The notes beneath the pieces are model-generated. The model had not been told where the DNA came from. It was given only the letters and a program-made list of their open reading frames with translations, and made no database searches. Below are positions 53,503 through 63,281 of a DNA stretch of 64,000 nt, piece after piece. Origin of the DNA: an uncultured Paracoccus sp. (lineage in GTDB: Bacteria; Pseudomonadota; Alphaproteobacteria; Rhodobacterales; Rhodobacteraceae). A program made the position numbers and the translations under genes. The DNA lies in contig NZ_CALMYP010000058.1 of NCBI RefSeq assembly GCF_937873615.1, positions 62,001-126,000 of the forward strand, written 5' to 3'. Numbering within the stretch: the first letter of the stretch is position 1; each line of letters begins with the position of its first letter.

Positions 53503-53543
53503 GGTGCCCAAATACCTCGGGGGTCCGGGGGCGGCGCCCCCGG
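53503..53543 (+). repeat. REP-like hairpin element, intergenic copy
   Basis: GGTGCCCAAATACCT followed by a perfect GC hairpin (CCGGGGGC around GGC to GCCCCCGG) ends two bases from the livF stop. The 15-base head matches exactly the one in the L,D-transpeptidase 3' end at 37.2 kb. Similar GC-hairpin repeats are familiar between genes in Rhodobacterales; here it may also end liv transcription. Confidence 0.75.
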
Positions 53544-53544
53544 C

Positions 53545-54234
53545 CTATGCCCCCAGATAGCGCGCCCGCGCCTCTGCCCCCTCGAACGCCGCGACCGGTC
53601 CCGACCAGACCGCCTGCCCGCGCGAGATCAGCGTCACCTCATCTGCCAGTGCCGTGGCGAAGCCGATATTCTGCTCGACCAGCAGCACCGTCATCCTCTC
53701 GGCTTTCAGCGCCGCAAGTGCCGCGCCGAGGCCCCCGAGCATCTGCACCGACAGCCCCTCCGACGGCTCGTCCAGCAGCAGGAGCCGGGGCGAGGTCATC
53801 AGTGCCCGGCCGATGGCCAGCATCTGCTGCTCTCCGCCCGACAGTGCGCCGGCGGGTGCCTCCATCCGCGCGGCGAGGTTCGGAAACAGCGCCGAGACGC
53901 GCGGCAGGCTCCACTCGCCGCGCCCGATCCGGCCAGCCAGCACAAGGTTTTCGCGAACTGTCAGCGTGGCGAAGACCTCGCGCCCCTCGGGCACATAGCC
54001 GATCCCGGCCCGGGCGAGGTGCGGCGTCGGCCAATCGGCGATCTCCTGCCCGGCCAGCAGGATACGCCCCTCTCGATGCGGCAGCAGCCCCATGATCCGG
54101 CGCAGCGCGGTGGTCTTGCCGGCGCCGTTCCGGCCCAGAAGCGCATGAACCGTTCCCGCCCCGACACGCAGCGACAGCCCGTGCAGCACCTCGGCCGGGC
54201 CGTAGCCGGCGGTCAGGCCCGTCAGCTCAAGCAT
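53545..54234 (-). CDS. livF: Branched-chain amino acid-type ABC transporter ATPase (LivF)
   Basis: The 229-residue ATPase has Walker A GRNGAGKTT, signature LSGGEQQMLAIGRAL and Walker B LLLLDEPSEGL. The LivF-type N-terminus MLELTGLTAGYGPAEVLHGLSLRVGAG and GYVPEGREVFATLTVRENL fit the family. It is the last gene of the liv operon; it overlaps livG by eight bases. Energy for HAAT-type import comes from LivF and LivG together. Confidence 0.95.
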   Translation of the reverse strand: MLELTGLTAGYGPAEVLHGLSLRVGAGTVHALLGRNGAGKTTALRRIMGLLPHREGRILLAGQEIADWPTPHLARAGIGYVPEGREVFATLTVRENLVLAGRIGRGEWSLPRVSALFPNLAARMEAPAGALSGGEQQMLAIGRALMTSPRLLLLDEPSEGLSVQMLGGLGAALAALKAERMTVLLVEQNIGFATALADEVTLISRGQAVWSGPVAAFEGAEARARYLGA

Positions 54235-54943
54235 CGTAGATCGCCTTCAGTGCCGGGCGCGCATCCCCCGGCGCGCCGTCGAAGGCGATCTGCCCGGCAT
54301 CGAGGATGACGATGCGATCCGCCACCGCGAAGGCCAGATCGAGATCGTGCTCGATCACGATCAGCGTCAGGTCGCGGGGCAGGGCGGCGATCAGCGCATG
54401 GATTTCCCCGGTACCGCCCGGACCGAAGCCCGAGGCCGGCTCGTCCAGAAGCAACAGCCGCGCGTCACCGGACAGCGCCAGTGCCAGATCCAGCCGCCGC
54501 CTTGCGCCGTGATCCAGCGCCGAAACCGGCAGGGCCGGATCGGTCAGCCCGACCTGTGCGGCCAGGTCACGGGCGCGGCCCTGCAATCCGGGATCCTGCA
54601 ACGGATCGCGGCCCGGACCGGTGCGGCCCTGCCGCATGGCCTCGGCCAGGATCAGGTTCTCGGCGGCGGTGAAGCCCTCGAACAGGGCGGCGGTCTGAAA
54701 GCCGCGCCCCAGCCCGGACCGGGCGCGGGCATCGGGGGGCAGGCGGGCGATGTCGCGTCCGTTCAGCAGGATGCGTCCGGCATCGGGCAGCACCTCGCCC
54801 GCGATCAGGCGCAGAAGCGTCGTCTTGCCGGCCCCGTTGGGACCCAGGATCACCAGCCGTTCGCCGGCCCGGACCCGCAGCGACAGGTCGCGGATGACCT
54901 GCACGCCGCCGAAATTCTTGCTGAGCCCCTCAAGCCCAAGCAC
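54227..54943 (-). CDS. livG: Branched-chain amino acid-type ABC transporter ATPase (LivG)
   Basis: The 238-residue ATPase begins with LGLEGLSKNFGGVQVIRDLSL and has Walker A GPNGAGKTT, a GRGFQTAALFEGFTAAENL stretch, the signature DHGARRRLDLALALS (a LivG variant of LSGG) and LLLLDEPASGFG. I prefer the GTG start giving this N-terminus, a usual LivG beginning; a TTG ten codons upstream would extend the overlap with livM from 14 to 44 bases and has no ribosome-binding site. Confidence 0.93.
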   Translation of the reverse strand: MLGLEGLSKNFGGVQVIRDLSLRVRAGERLVILGPNGAGKTTLLRLIAGEVLPDAGRILLNGRDIARLPPDARARSGLGRGFQTAALFEGFTAAENLILAEAMRQGRTGPGRDPLQDPGLQGRARDLAAQVGLTDPALPVSALDHGARRRLDLALALSGDARLLLLDEPASGFGPGGTGEIHALIAALPRDLTLIVIEHDLDLAFAVADRIVILDAGQIAFDGAPGDARPALKAIYDA

Positions 54944-55868
54944 GGCGCCACCAGTCTTCGGCCTGCCCGGCAAGGCCGCGCCCGCCGGCCATGACCACGG
55001 CGATCAGCAGGATGCCGATGACCAGATGCCAGTGATCGGTCCAGCCGGCGGCCCAGTATTTCAGCCCGACAAAGACCGCCGCGCCCATGATCGGTCCGGT
55101 CAGCGTGCCGATCCCGCCGAGGATCAGCACCACCAGCACCTCGCCCGAGGCGGTCCAGACCATCATCGCGGGCGAGATGAACTGCATGTGCTGTGCCGCC
55201 AGAACCCCCGCCACCCCGGCCAGGGCCGAGGAGGCGGCAAAGCCGATGGCCCGGATGCGCAGCGGTGCCACGCCAAGGGCGGCGGCGCGGCTCGGGTTTT
55301 CATGCACCGCCTGATAGGCGCGCCCGAAGGGGCTGCGCAGGATGGCGGCGGCCAGCAGGAAGACCAGAAGCAGCAGGCCAACGGCGTAACTGGCAAAGCT
55401 CAGCGGGTCGGTCAGCCCGAGGAAGGGCAGGGAAGGGCGGTCGATGCCGCCCAGCCCGTTATCGCCGCCAAGCCAGCCGGCGGTGAAGCTGAGCGCCCAG
55501 ATCATCTGCCCGAAGGCCAGCGTCGCCATGATGAAGAAGATGCCCTGCATCCGCGCCGCCACCGCCCCGATCAGCCCGCCGCCGAGACCTGCCGCCGCAA
55601 CCCCAAGGGCGGCGGCGGGCCATGGCGGCAGCCCCGCCTGAGCAGCCAGCGCATAGCCGTAAGCGCCCAATCCCATGATCGCCCCATGCCCCAGCGAGAC
55701 CATGCCGCCGAACCCCGCCGCGAGGTCGAGCGAGATGGCGAGGATGGCGAGAATGGCGATCTCGGTCACGATCTCGCGCCCGAAGAAGCCGCCGAAGATC
55801 GCAGCGGCCTCCAGCCCGACCAGCATCAGCACCATGAGCGCGATCCGCATCGGGTCGAGCCGGAACAT
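54930..55868 (-). CDS. livM: Branched-chain amino acid-type ABC transporter permease (LivM)
   Basis: The 312-residue permease has about nine helices and LivM signatures FGGMVSLGHGAIMGLGAYGYAL and NPSRAAALGVAPLRIRAIGFAASSALAGVAGVLAAQH, the cytoplasmic coupling region for the ATPases. I chose the ATG overlapping the livH stop by one base (TGATG); the frame remains open upstream within livH, but that stretch is Arg/Gly-rich and not LivM-like. It overlaps livG at the 3' end. Confidence 0.95.
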   Translation of the reverse strand: MFRLDPMRIALMVLMLVGLEAAAIFGGFFGREIVTEIAILAILAISLDLAAGFGGMVSLGHGAIMGLGAYGYALAAQAGLPPWPAAALGVAAAGLGGGLIGAVAARMQGIFFIMATLAFGQMIWALSFTAGWLGGDNGLGGIDRPSLPFLGLTDPLSFASYAVGLLLLVFLLAAAILRSPFGRAYQAVHENPSRAAALGVAPLRIRAIGFAASSALAGVAGVLAAQHMQFISPAMMVWTASGEVLVVLILGGIGTLTGPIMGAAVFVGLKYWAAGWTDHWHLVIGILLIAVVMAGGRGLAGQAEDWWRRAWA

Positions 55869-56734
55869 CAGCGCCCTTGCCCCGTCGCCAGCAGCCCTTG
55901 CGGGCGCCAGATCAGCGCGGCGGCCAGGGCGGCATAGATCAGCACCGCGCCCGCGCGTGGCCAGAGTGCGGCGCCGAAGACCTCGATCCCGGCGACGATC
56001 AGCGCCCCCAGGGCTGCGCCGGGGATGCTGCCCATGCCGCCGATCACGGTCACGATCAGCGCCGGGATCAGCACGCTGACCGCCATGCCGGGTGTGGCCG
56101 AGGCGATGGGTGCCGCGACCACGCCGCCCAGACCCGCCAGCCCGGCGCCAAGCGCGAAGACCCACAGGAACAGCCGCTCGGTGTCGATGCCGATGGCGCG
56201 CGCCATGGCCGGGTTCTCGACCGAGGCGCGCAGGCCCGCGCCCAGCCCGGTGCGCGTCACCGCCAGCCACAGCGCCAGCGCCAGCCCGGCGCCAAGCGCG
56301 ATGACGAACAGCCGATAGGCCGGATAGACGGTGCCGAGAACCTGCACCCGCCCCGCCAGCAGCGCCGGCGGATCGAGACCGAGCGGCACATCGCCCCAGA
56401 CGATCCGCGCCAGTTCCACGGCGATGAAGACCAGCCCGAAGCTGACCAGCACCTGGGGCATCGGCCCCTGCCGCGCCACCCGCGCCAGCAGTCCGGCATA
56501 AAGCGCGCCGCCGATTGCGCCAACGGCCAGCGGGGCGGCGATCAGCGCCGCCCAGAACCCGGCATGGGCGGCGATGGAGATCCCGATGAAAGCGCCCAGC
56601 ATATAAAGCGCGCCATGGGCGAGGTTGACGAAACCCATCAGCCCGAAGCTGACCGACAGCCCGGCCGCGATCAGGAACAGCAGCGCCGCATATTGCAGGG
56701 TGTTCAGCGCCTGCAGGGTCCAGAACGCCGTCAC
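55868..56734 (-). CDS. livH: Branched-chain amino acid-type ABC transporter permease (LivH)
   Basis: The 288-residue permease has about eight helices and LivH signatures AAGLSVSFGLMGFVNLAHGALYMLGAFIG and ENPAMARAIGIDTERLFLWVFALGAGLAGLGGV. It starts with GTG immediately after the stop of the substrate-binding protein gene (no spacer), so its translation probably depends on the upstream gene. It pairs with LivM to form the membrane channel. Confidence 0.95.
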   Translation of the reverse strand: MTAFWTLQALNTLQYAALLFLIAAGLSVSFGLMGFVNLAHGALYMLGAFIGISIAAHAGFWAALIAAPLAVGAIGGALYAGLLARVARQGPMPQVLVSFGLVFIAVELARIVWGDVPLGLDPPALLAGRVQVLGTVYPAYRLFVIALGAGLALALWLAVTRTGLGAGLRASVENPAMARAIGIDTERLFLWVFALGAGLAGLGGVVAAPIASATPGMAVSVLIPALIVTVIGGMGSIPGAALGALIVAGIEVFGAALWPRAGAVLIYAALAAALIWRPQGLLATGQGR

Positions 56735-57898
56735 CTAGCCCATCACGCAGCCATTGGGCGCGTCGCGCACGGCGGGGATGGTCTCCAGCAGCTTATGGGT
56801 CATGCCCGCCTCGCCGCCCGGCACGGTCTCGAAGACATAGACGTTCTGGACGATGTTATTGGTGGCCGGGTCTATCTCCAGCGGGCCGCGCGGACCGCTA
56901 TAGGCGACCTTGGGCAGGGCCGTCGCCAGTGCCTCGCGGCCTTCGGCGCCGGTTTCCAGCGCGCCGAGCAGCAGCCGGCCCGCATCGTAGCCGGCGACGA
57001 CATATTCCGAGGGCAGCTTGCCCGGATGATCGACCTGATAGGCGGTGACAAAGGCCTCGTTCTCGGGAGTGTCGAGCGAGGGCAGGTAATGCAGCGCGCC
57101 GATCACCCCGGTCGCGGCCTCGCCCTGCTCGCGCAGGTAGAGCGGCGCGGTCAGGAAACCGACGGAATAGAGCGGCATGGTCTCCGACAGGCCGAAACTG
57201 TCATATTGCTTGACGAAGCTGATCGCATCGGCGCCGCCATAGAAGACGTAAAGCGCCTGCGCACCGGACGCCGCGGCCTTGGCCAGATAGGGGCCGAAAT
57301 CCTCGGTCTTGCCGAAGGGCGTGAAGGCGCCACCCAGAACCTTGCCGCCGCCGGCCTCGAAGGCCGCCGAAAACGCGCCGATCATCTGCTGGCCGGCAGC
57401 GTAATCGGGGGCGAGCGTATAGACCGTCTCGATCCCCTGCGCCGCCATCCATTCGCCCATCGGCCGGTTCAACTGGTCGTTCGAGAAGCTGACCCGGGTG
57501 ATGAAAGGCGAGCAATCCTTGCCGGTCGCATCGCTGTTGCCGGCATTGGCGACGATCAGCGGCACCCCGGCCTGATGCACGGTATCGCGAACCGCCCCGA
57601 GCACGGCGGAAGACACCACGCCGACCAGCACATCGGCGCGGTCCTGCATGATCAGCTTGCGCGCCATGGTCAGGCCGGTCTGGGGGTCGGCCTCGGTATC
57701 GGCCTCGATCACCGCGATATCGTCGCGCCCGGCCTCGGTCAGGGCCATGCGGAACCCGTCCTCGATATCCTGGCCGAGGGCGGCGTAATTGCCGGATGCC
57801 GGCAGCAGCAGCCCGACTTTGGTTTCCGCCGCAGCGGTCAGGGCCAGCGAGGGCAGGGCGAGGGCGGCCAGCAGGCCGGCGGTCAGGACATGGGTCAT
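56735..57898 (-). CDS. Substrate-binding protein of the liv-type ABC transporter
   Basis: The 387-residue protein has a Sec signal (MTHVLTAGLLAALALPSLALTAAAE) and a Peripla_BP_6 fold: KVGLLLPASGNYAALGQDIEDGFRMAL near the start, VLVGVVSSAVLGAVRDTVHQAGVPLIVANAGNSDATG, and SEYVVAGYDAGRLLLGAL. This family includes leucine/isoleucine/valine and aromatic-compound receptors, so the ligand is unsettled. I chose the ATG giving this signal, preceded by GGAGCG. It is the promoter-proximal gene of the five-gene operon. Confidence 0.93.
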   Translation of the reverse strand: MTHVLTAGLLAALALPSLALTAAAETKVGLLLPASGNYAALGQDIEDGFRMALTEAGRDDIAVIEADTEADPQTGLTMARKLIMQDRADVLVGVVSSAVLGAVRDTVHQAGVPLIVANAGNSDATGKDCSPFITRVSFSNDQLNRPMGEWMAAQGIETVYTLAPDYAAGQQMIGAFSAAFEAGGGKVLGGAFTPFGKTEDFGPYLAKAAASGAQALYVFYGGADAISFVKQYDSFGLSETMPLYSVGFLTAPLYLREQGEAATGVIGALHYLPSLDTPENEAFVTAYQVDHPGKLPSEYVVAGYDAGRLLLGALETGAEGREALATALPKVAYSGPRGPLEIDPATNNIVQNVYVFETVPGGEAGMTHKLLETIPAVRDAPNGCVMG

Positions 57899-57966
57899 CG
57901 GGCGCTCCGTCTGCGTCAGATTTCGGTGATATTGGCCCGAACCGGGTCTGTCCATGGGCCTTTCGG

Positions 57967-58914
57967 TCAGGTTTTCTCGCCGGTCAGGGGCTGGTCGAGC
58001 AGCCAGCGCGCCGTGCCTTCGTCGCAGATCAGCCCGTTGACAAAACCGCCGCGCAACGCGCCAAGCGCGCCGGCCCGCTTGGTCGGGCCATGGGCTGCGG
58101 CGACGACCAGGGCGCGGTCGGTATCGGGCAGGTCCGCCGAGGCGACCCGGCCGTCGCGGCTGAGGAAGCGCCCTTCGGCATCAAAGGCGATGCCGATCAC
58201 CTCGGCCACGGCGCCGCGCGCATTCAGCGCCTCGATCTCCTTGCGGGTCAGGAAGCCATCGGCCTGCAGCGGCGCATTCGGGCCCAGATCGCCGATCCCG
58301 ATAATTGCGATATCGGCATTGGCGGCCATGTCCAGCACCCGGGCATTGCCCGGCTGGCGTCGCAGGGCATCGCATTCCTCGGGCGTGGCGGCGATCACCG
58401 GCAGCATCAGCGGATAGCAATGCGCCGTGACCTTTTCCGACAGCGAAAACAGAACGTTGTAATAAGAGGTCGAGCCATCCGGCGCGATATTCCCGGTCAG
58501 CGAGACGATACAGTGCTGCGGGCAGTCGATGGATTCCATCTGGGCCACGCTGGCGCGCAGGGTGCGGCCGGTGCCAAGCGCCACCACCACCGGCTCGGCC
58601 CGGCAAAGCTGCGATTCCAGCAGTTCCGCCACCTGCATCGCGACCCCGGCCGCGCCGGCATCGGCGGGCGTGACCTCGGCATAGCGAAGGCCGAATCGGT
58701 TCTGCAGTTCCGCCGCCAGTTCAAGGGCTTCGGCCAGCGGATGTTCGATCCGGACCTTGACGATCCCGGCGGCCATCGCCTGCGCGGTCAGCCGTTGCGC
58801 GGTCTGGCGCGAGATCCCCATCCGGGCCGCGATCTCGTCCTGGGTCAGGCCGCCCACCCAGGACAGCCAGGCAGCGCGGGCCGCCTGATCCAGCTTGGCT
58901 CTGTCCTTTGACAC
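57967..58914 (-). CDS. SorC-family sugar-responsive transcriptional regulator
   Basis: The 315-residue regulator has an N-terminal helix-turn-helix (WLSWVGGLTQDEIAARMGISRQTAQRLTAQAMAAGIV, about residues 15-53) and the C-terminal sugar-phosphate effector domain of SorC/DeoR-like proteins (VVALGTGRTLRASVAQM, IIGIGDLGPNAPLQADGFL, and GRFLSRDGRVA). It starts with GTG behind AGGAGG. Divergent from the polyol operon, it almost certainly controls smoEFGK and mtlK in response to a polyol or its phosphate. The gene lies downstream of nothing on its own strand but the liv cluster. Confidence 0.92.
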   Translation of the reverse strand: MSKDRAKLDQAARAAWLSWVGGLTQDEIAARMGISRQTAQRLTAQAMAAGIVKVRIEHPLAEALELAAELQNRFGLRYAEVTPADAGAAGVAMQVAELLESQLCRAEPVVVALGTGRTLRASVAQMESIDCPQHCIVSLTGNIAPDGSTSYYNVLFSLSEKVTAHCYPLMLPVIAATPEECDALRRQPGNARVLDMAANADIAIIGIGDLGPNAPLQADGFLTRKEIEALNARGAVAEVIGIAFDAEGRFLSRDGRVASADLPDTDRALVVAAAHGPTKRAGALGALRGGFVNGLICDEGTARWLLDQPLTGEKT

Positions 58915-58988
58915 TGGCCGATCCTCCTCGCCGCCCGCCCTGCGCCCCGCGGCGGGTCAATCGCGCCGGAGAAAGGTTAATATAGTAT

Positions 58989-59036
58989 TTGACAAGCCTT
59001 CTGTAAAATGTGAGCTTTTGCCCATGATGCGAGCAA
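58989..59036 (+). promoter_or_regulatory. Possible promoter and SorC operator upstream of smoE
   Basis: TTGACA is followed by A/T-rich DNA, but no good -10 stands at the normal distance. Downstream, TTGC-N11-GCAA with inner C/G pairs forms an imperfect 19-base inverted repeat ending 24 bases before the smoE start. Both lie in the divergent gap next to the SorC-type regulator. Confidence 0.35.
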
Positions 59037-59059
59037 TTGCGCATCCGGAGGAGGACAAT

Positions 59060-60376
59060 ATGACCCGTTCAATGCGCGCCCTGGCGGGCGCTTGTGCCGT
59101 TATCGCGCTTGCTGCGCCGGCAATGGCCGAAACGCTGACCATCGCCACCGTGAACAACGGCGACATGATCCGCATGCAGAAGATGACGCAGCCGTTCACC
59201 GATGCGAATCCCGACATCCAGCTGGAATGGGTGACGCTGGAGGAAAACATCCTGCGCGAGCGCGTGACCACCGACATCGCCACCAAGGGCGGGCAGTATG
59301 ACGTGCTGACCATCGGCACCTACGAGGTTCCGATCTGGGCCAAGCAGGAATGGCTGACCCCGCTCAGCGATCTGCCGGCGGACTACGATGCCGACGACCT
59401 GATCCCGGCCGTGCGCGGCGCGCTTTCGGTCGATGACACGCTTTACGCGGTGCCCTTCTATGCCGAATCGGCGATGGTGATGTATCGCAAGGATCTGGCC
59501 GAGGCCGCCGGCGTGACCATTCCGGACAGCCCGACCTGGACCGACATCAAGGCCGCCGCCGAGGCGATGACCAACAAGGACGGCGAAGTCTATGGCATCT
59601 GCCTGCGCGGCAAGCCCGGCTGGGGCGAGAACATGGCCTTCATGACCGCCATGGCCAACAGCTATGGCGCGCGCTGGTTCGACATGGACTGGAAACCCCA
59701 GTTCGACAGCGCCGAGTGGAAAGAGGCGCTGACCGACTATCTGGCGATGATGACCAATTACGGCCCGCCCGGTGCCTCGTCGAACGGCTTCAACGAGAAT
59801 CTGTCGCTGTTCCAGCAGGGCAAGTGCGGGATCTGGATCGACGCCACCGTCGCCGCCAGCTTCGTGACCGACCCGGAAAACTCGACCGTCGCCGACAAGG
59901 TCGGCTTCGCGCAATTCCCGAACAAGGATGGCGTGGACAACCACGGCAACTGGCTCTGGGCCTGGTCGCTGGCGGTTCCGGCATCGTCGGACGCGCAGGA
60001 TTCGGCCAAGAAATTCGTCGCCTGGGCAACCAGCAAGGCCTATACCGAACAGGTTGCCGCTGCCGATGGCTGGCGCGCAGCCCCTCCCGGCACCCGCACC
60101 TCGCTTTATGAGAATGCGGATTACCAGGCGGCCGCGCCCTTCGCGGCGATGACCCTGACCTCGATCGATGGCGCGAATACGCAGAAATCCTCGGTTCAGG
60201 ACATCCCCTATACGGGTGGACAGTTCGTTGCGATCCCCGAATTCCAAGGAATCGGCACCGCCGTCGGCCAGCAGTTTGCAGCGGCGCTTGCCGGGCAGAT
60301 GTCGGGCGATGACGCGCTCAACGCGGCACAATCCAACGTGACCCGCGAAATGACGCGCGCCGGTTATATCAAGTAA
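59060..60376 (+). CDS. smoE: Polyol (sorbitol/mannitol) ABC transporter substrate-binding protein
   Basis: The 438-residue receptor has a signal peptide (MTRSMRALAGACAVIALAAPAMA) and a class I solute-binding fold (ETLTIATVNNGDMIRMQKMTQPF, then LTIGTYEVPIWAKQEWLTPLSD, and MEN-like FQQGKCGIWIDATVAASFV). It resembles SmoE of Rhodobacter, which binds sorbitol and mannitol. GGAGGAGGA lies upstream. It is the first gene of smoEFGK and is followed by a strong intercistronic hairpin. Confidence 0.93.
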   Translation: MTRSMRALAGACAVIALAAPAMAETLTIATVNNGDMIRMQKMTQPFTDANPDIQLEWVTLEENILRERVTTDIATKGGQYDVLTIGTYEVPIWAKQEWLTPLSDLPADYDADDLIPAVRGALSVDDTLYAVPFYAESAMVMYRKDLAEAAGVTIPDSPTWTDIKAAAEAMTNKDGEVYGICLRGKPGWGENMAFMTAMANSYGARWFDMDWKPQFDSAEWKEALTDYLAMMTNYGPPGASSNGFNENLSLFQQGKCGIWIDATVAASFVTDPENSTVADKVGFAQFPNKDGVDNHGNWLWAWSLAVPASSDAQDSAKKFVAWATSKAYTEQVAAADGWRAAPPGTRTSLYENADYQAAAPFAAMTLTSIDGANTQKSSVQDIPYTGGQFVAIPEFQGIGTAVGQQFAAALAGQMSGDDALNAAQSNVTREMTRAGYIK

Positions 60377-60396
60377 GACAGCGGTTTTTTGCTGCC

Positions 60397-60424
60397 GCGT
60401 CGCCCGGCCTGTTCCGGGCGACGC
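60397..60424 (+). promoter_or_regulatory. Intercistronic hairpin after smoE
   Basis: An eleven-base-pair perfect stem, GCGTCGCCCGG/CCGGGCGACGC, with a six-base loop lies between smoE and smoF. No T-run follows. It most likely protects the smoE mRNA end or partially terminates, giving more receptor than permease. Confidence 0.65.
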
Positions 60425-60479
60425 ATCTTCGGAGGATGTGGCGTGGCACCCAGTCGCGCCCCGAGGGAGGAGTTACGCC

Positions 60480-61349
60480 ATGGCCACCCGCCAGACCCAG
60501 AGCTTAGCAAAGCTCATGCGCGCCCCGGCGATCATCCTGCTGCTGATCTGGATGATCGTGCCGCTGGGGATGACGCTCTACTATTCGTTTCTGAACTACA
60601 ATCTGCTGAACCCTGCCTCGACCAGTTGGGCCGGTTTCTTCAACTACAAGTATTTCTATACCGATCCGGCCTTCTGGGAATCGATCTGGAATACGCTTGT
60701 GCTGGTGCTCGGCGTGTTGCTGATCACCGTGGTCGGCGGGATCCTGATTGCCATCCTGATCGACAAGCCGATCTTCGGGCAAGGCATCGTGCGGATCCTG
60801 GTGATCAGCCCCTTCTTCGTCATGCCGCCGGTCGCCGCGCTGATCTGGAAGAACATGATCATGCACCCCAGCTACGGGGTCTTCGCCGATATCGCCAAGT
60901 TCTTCGGCATGCAGCCTGTGGACTGGTTCGCGCAATATCCGCTGTTCTCGATCATCCTGATCGTCGCCTGGCAATGGCTGCCCTTCGCCACGCTGATCCT
61001 GCTGACCGCCCTGCAATCGCTGGATGGCGAGCAGATGGAGGCCGCCGAAATGGACGGCGCGCCGGCGCTGCAGCGCTTCATCTATCTGACGTTGCCGCAT
61101 ATGGCGCGCGCGATCACCGTCGTGGTGCTGATCCAGACGATCTTCCTCTTGGGCGTCTATGCCGAGATCCTGGTGACCACCAATGGCGGTCCGGGCAATG
61201 CCTCGACCAACCTGACTTACCTGATCTATCGCGCCGCGCGCCTGAATTTCGACATCGGCGGGGCCGCAGCCGGCGGCATCATAGCGGTCGTTCTGGCCAA
61301 TATCGTCGCCTTCTTCCTGATGCGCGCCGTCGGCAAGAACCTGGACTGA
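60480..61349 (+). CDS. smoF: Polyol ABC transporter permease (first)
   Basis: The 289-residue permease has six helices and the MalF-type coupling loop EAAEMDGAPALQRFIYLTLPHM (EAA motif) that contacts the ATPase. N-terminal MRAPAIILLLIWMIVPLGMTLYYSF opens the first helix. I chose the ATG behind GGGAGGAG; an in-frame GTG 14 codons upstream would run into the leader. Forms the channel with SmoG. Confidence 0.94.
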   Translation: MATRQTQSLAKLMRAPAIILLLIWMIVPLGMTLYYSFLNYNLLNPASTSWAGFFNYKYFYTDPAFWESIWNTLVLVLGVLLITVVGGILIAILIDKPIFGQGIVRILVISPFFVMPPVAALIWKNMIMHPSYGVFADIAKFFGMQPVDWFAQYPLFSIILIVAWQWLPFATLILLTALQSLDGEQMEAAEMDGAPALQRFIYLTLPHMARAITVVVLIQTIFLLGVYAEILVTTNGGPGNASTNLTYLIYRAARLNFDIGGAAAGGIIAVVLANIVAFFLMRAVGKNLD

Positions 61350-61359
61350 GGAGGACGAT

Positions 61360-62184
<825 letters not shown>

Positions 62185-62198
62185 GGGGGGACATCGAA

Positions 62199-63197
<999 letters not shown>

Positions 63198-63203
63198 CCA
63201 TTT

Positions 63204-63235
63204 CGCCGCCGCCCGGTATATGTCGGGCGGCGGCG
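63204..63235 (+). promoter_or_regulatory. Intercistronic hairpin between smoK and mtlK
   Basis: A perfect twelve-base-pair GC-only stem, CGCCGCCGCCCG/CGGGCGGCGGCG, with an eight-base GTATATGT loop lies in the 84-base gap. No T-run follows. It is the strongest hairpin seen here and may set transporter against dehydrogenase expression. Confidence 0.65.
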
Positions 63236-63281
63236 GACCCGCCCGAACTTCAACGGCTCGCCCGCAACCGGGACATCTGAC

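Noticed and set aside
55877-58417. An 846-residue plus-strand frame over livH, the receptor and the SorC-like gene
   Set aside because: Antisense shadow; low-complexity Arg/Gly/Gln/His composition, and the minus-strand genes have clear family motifs.
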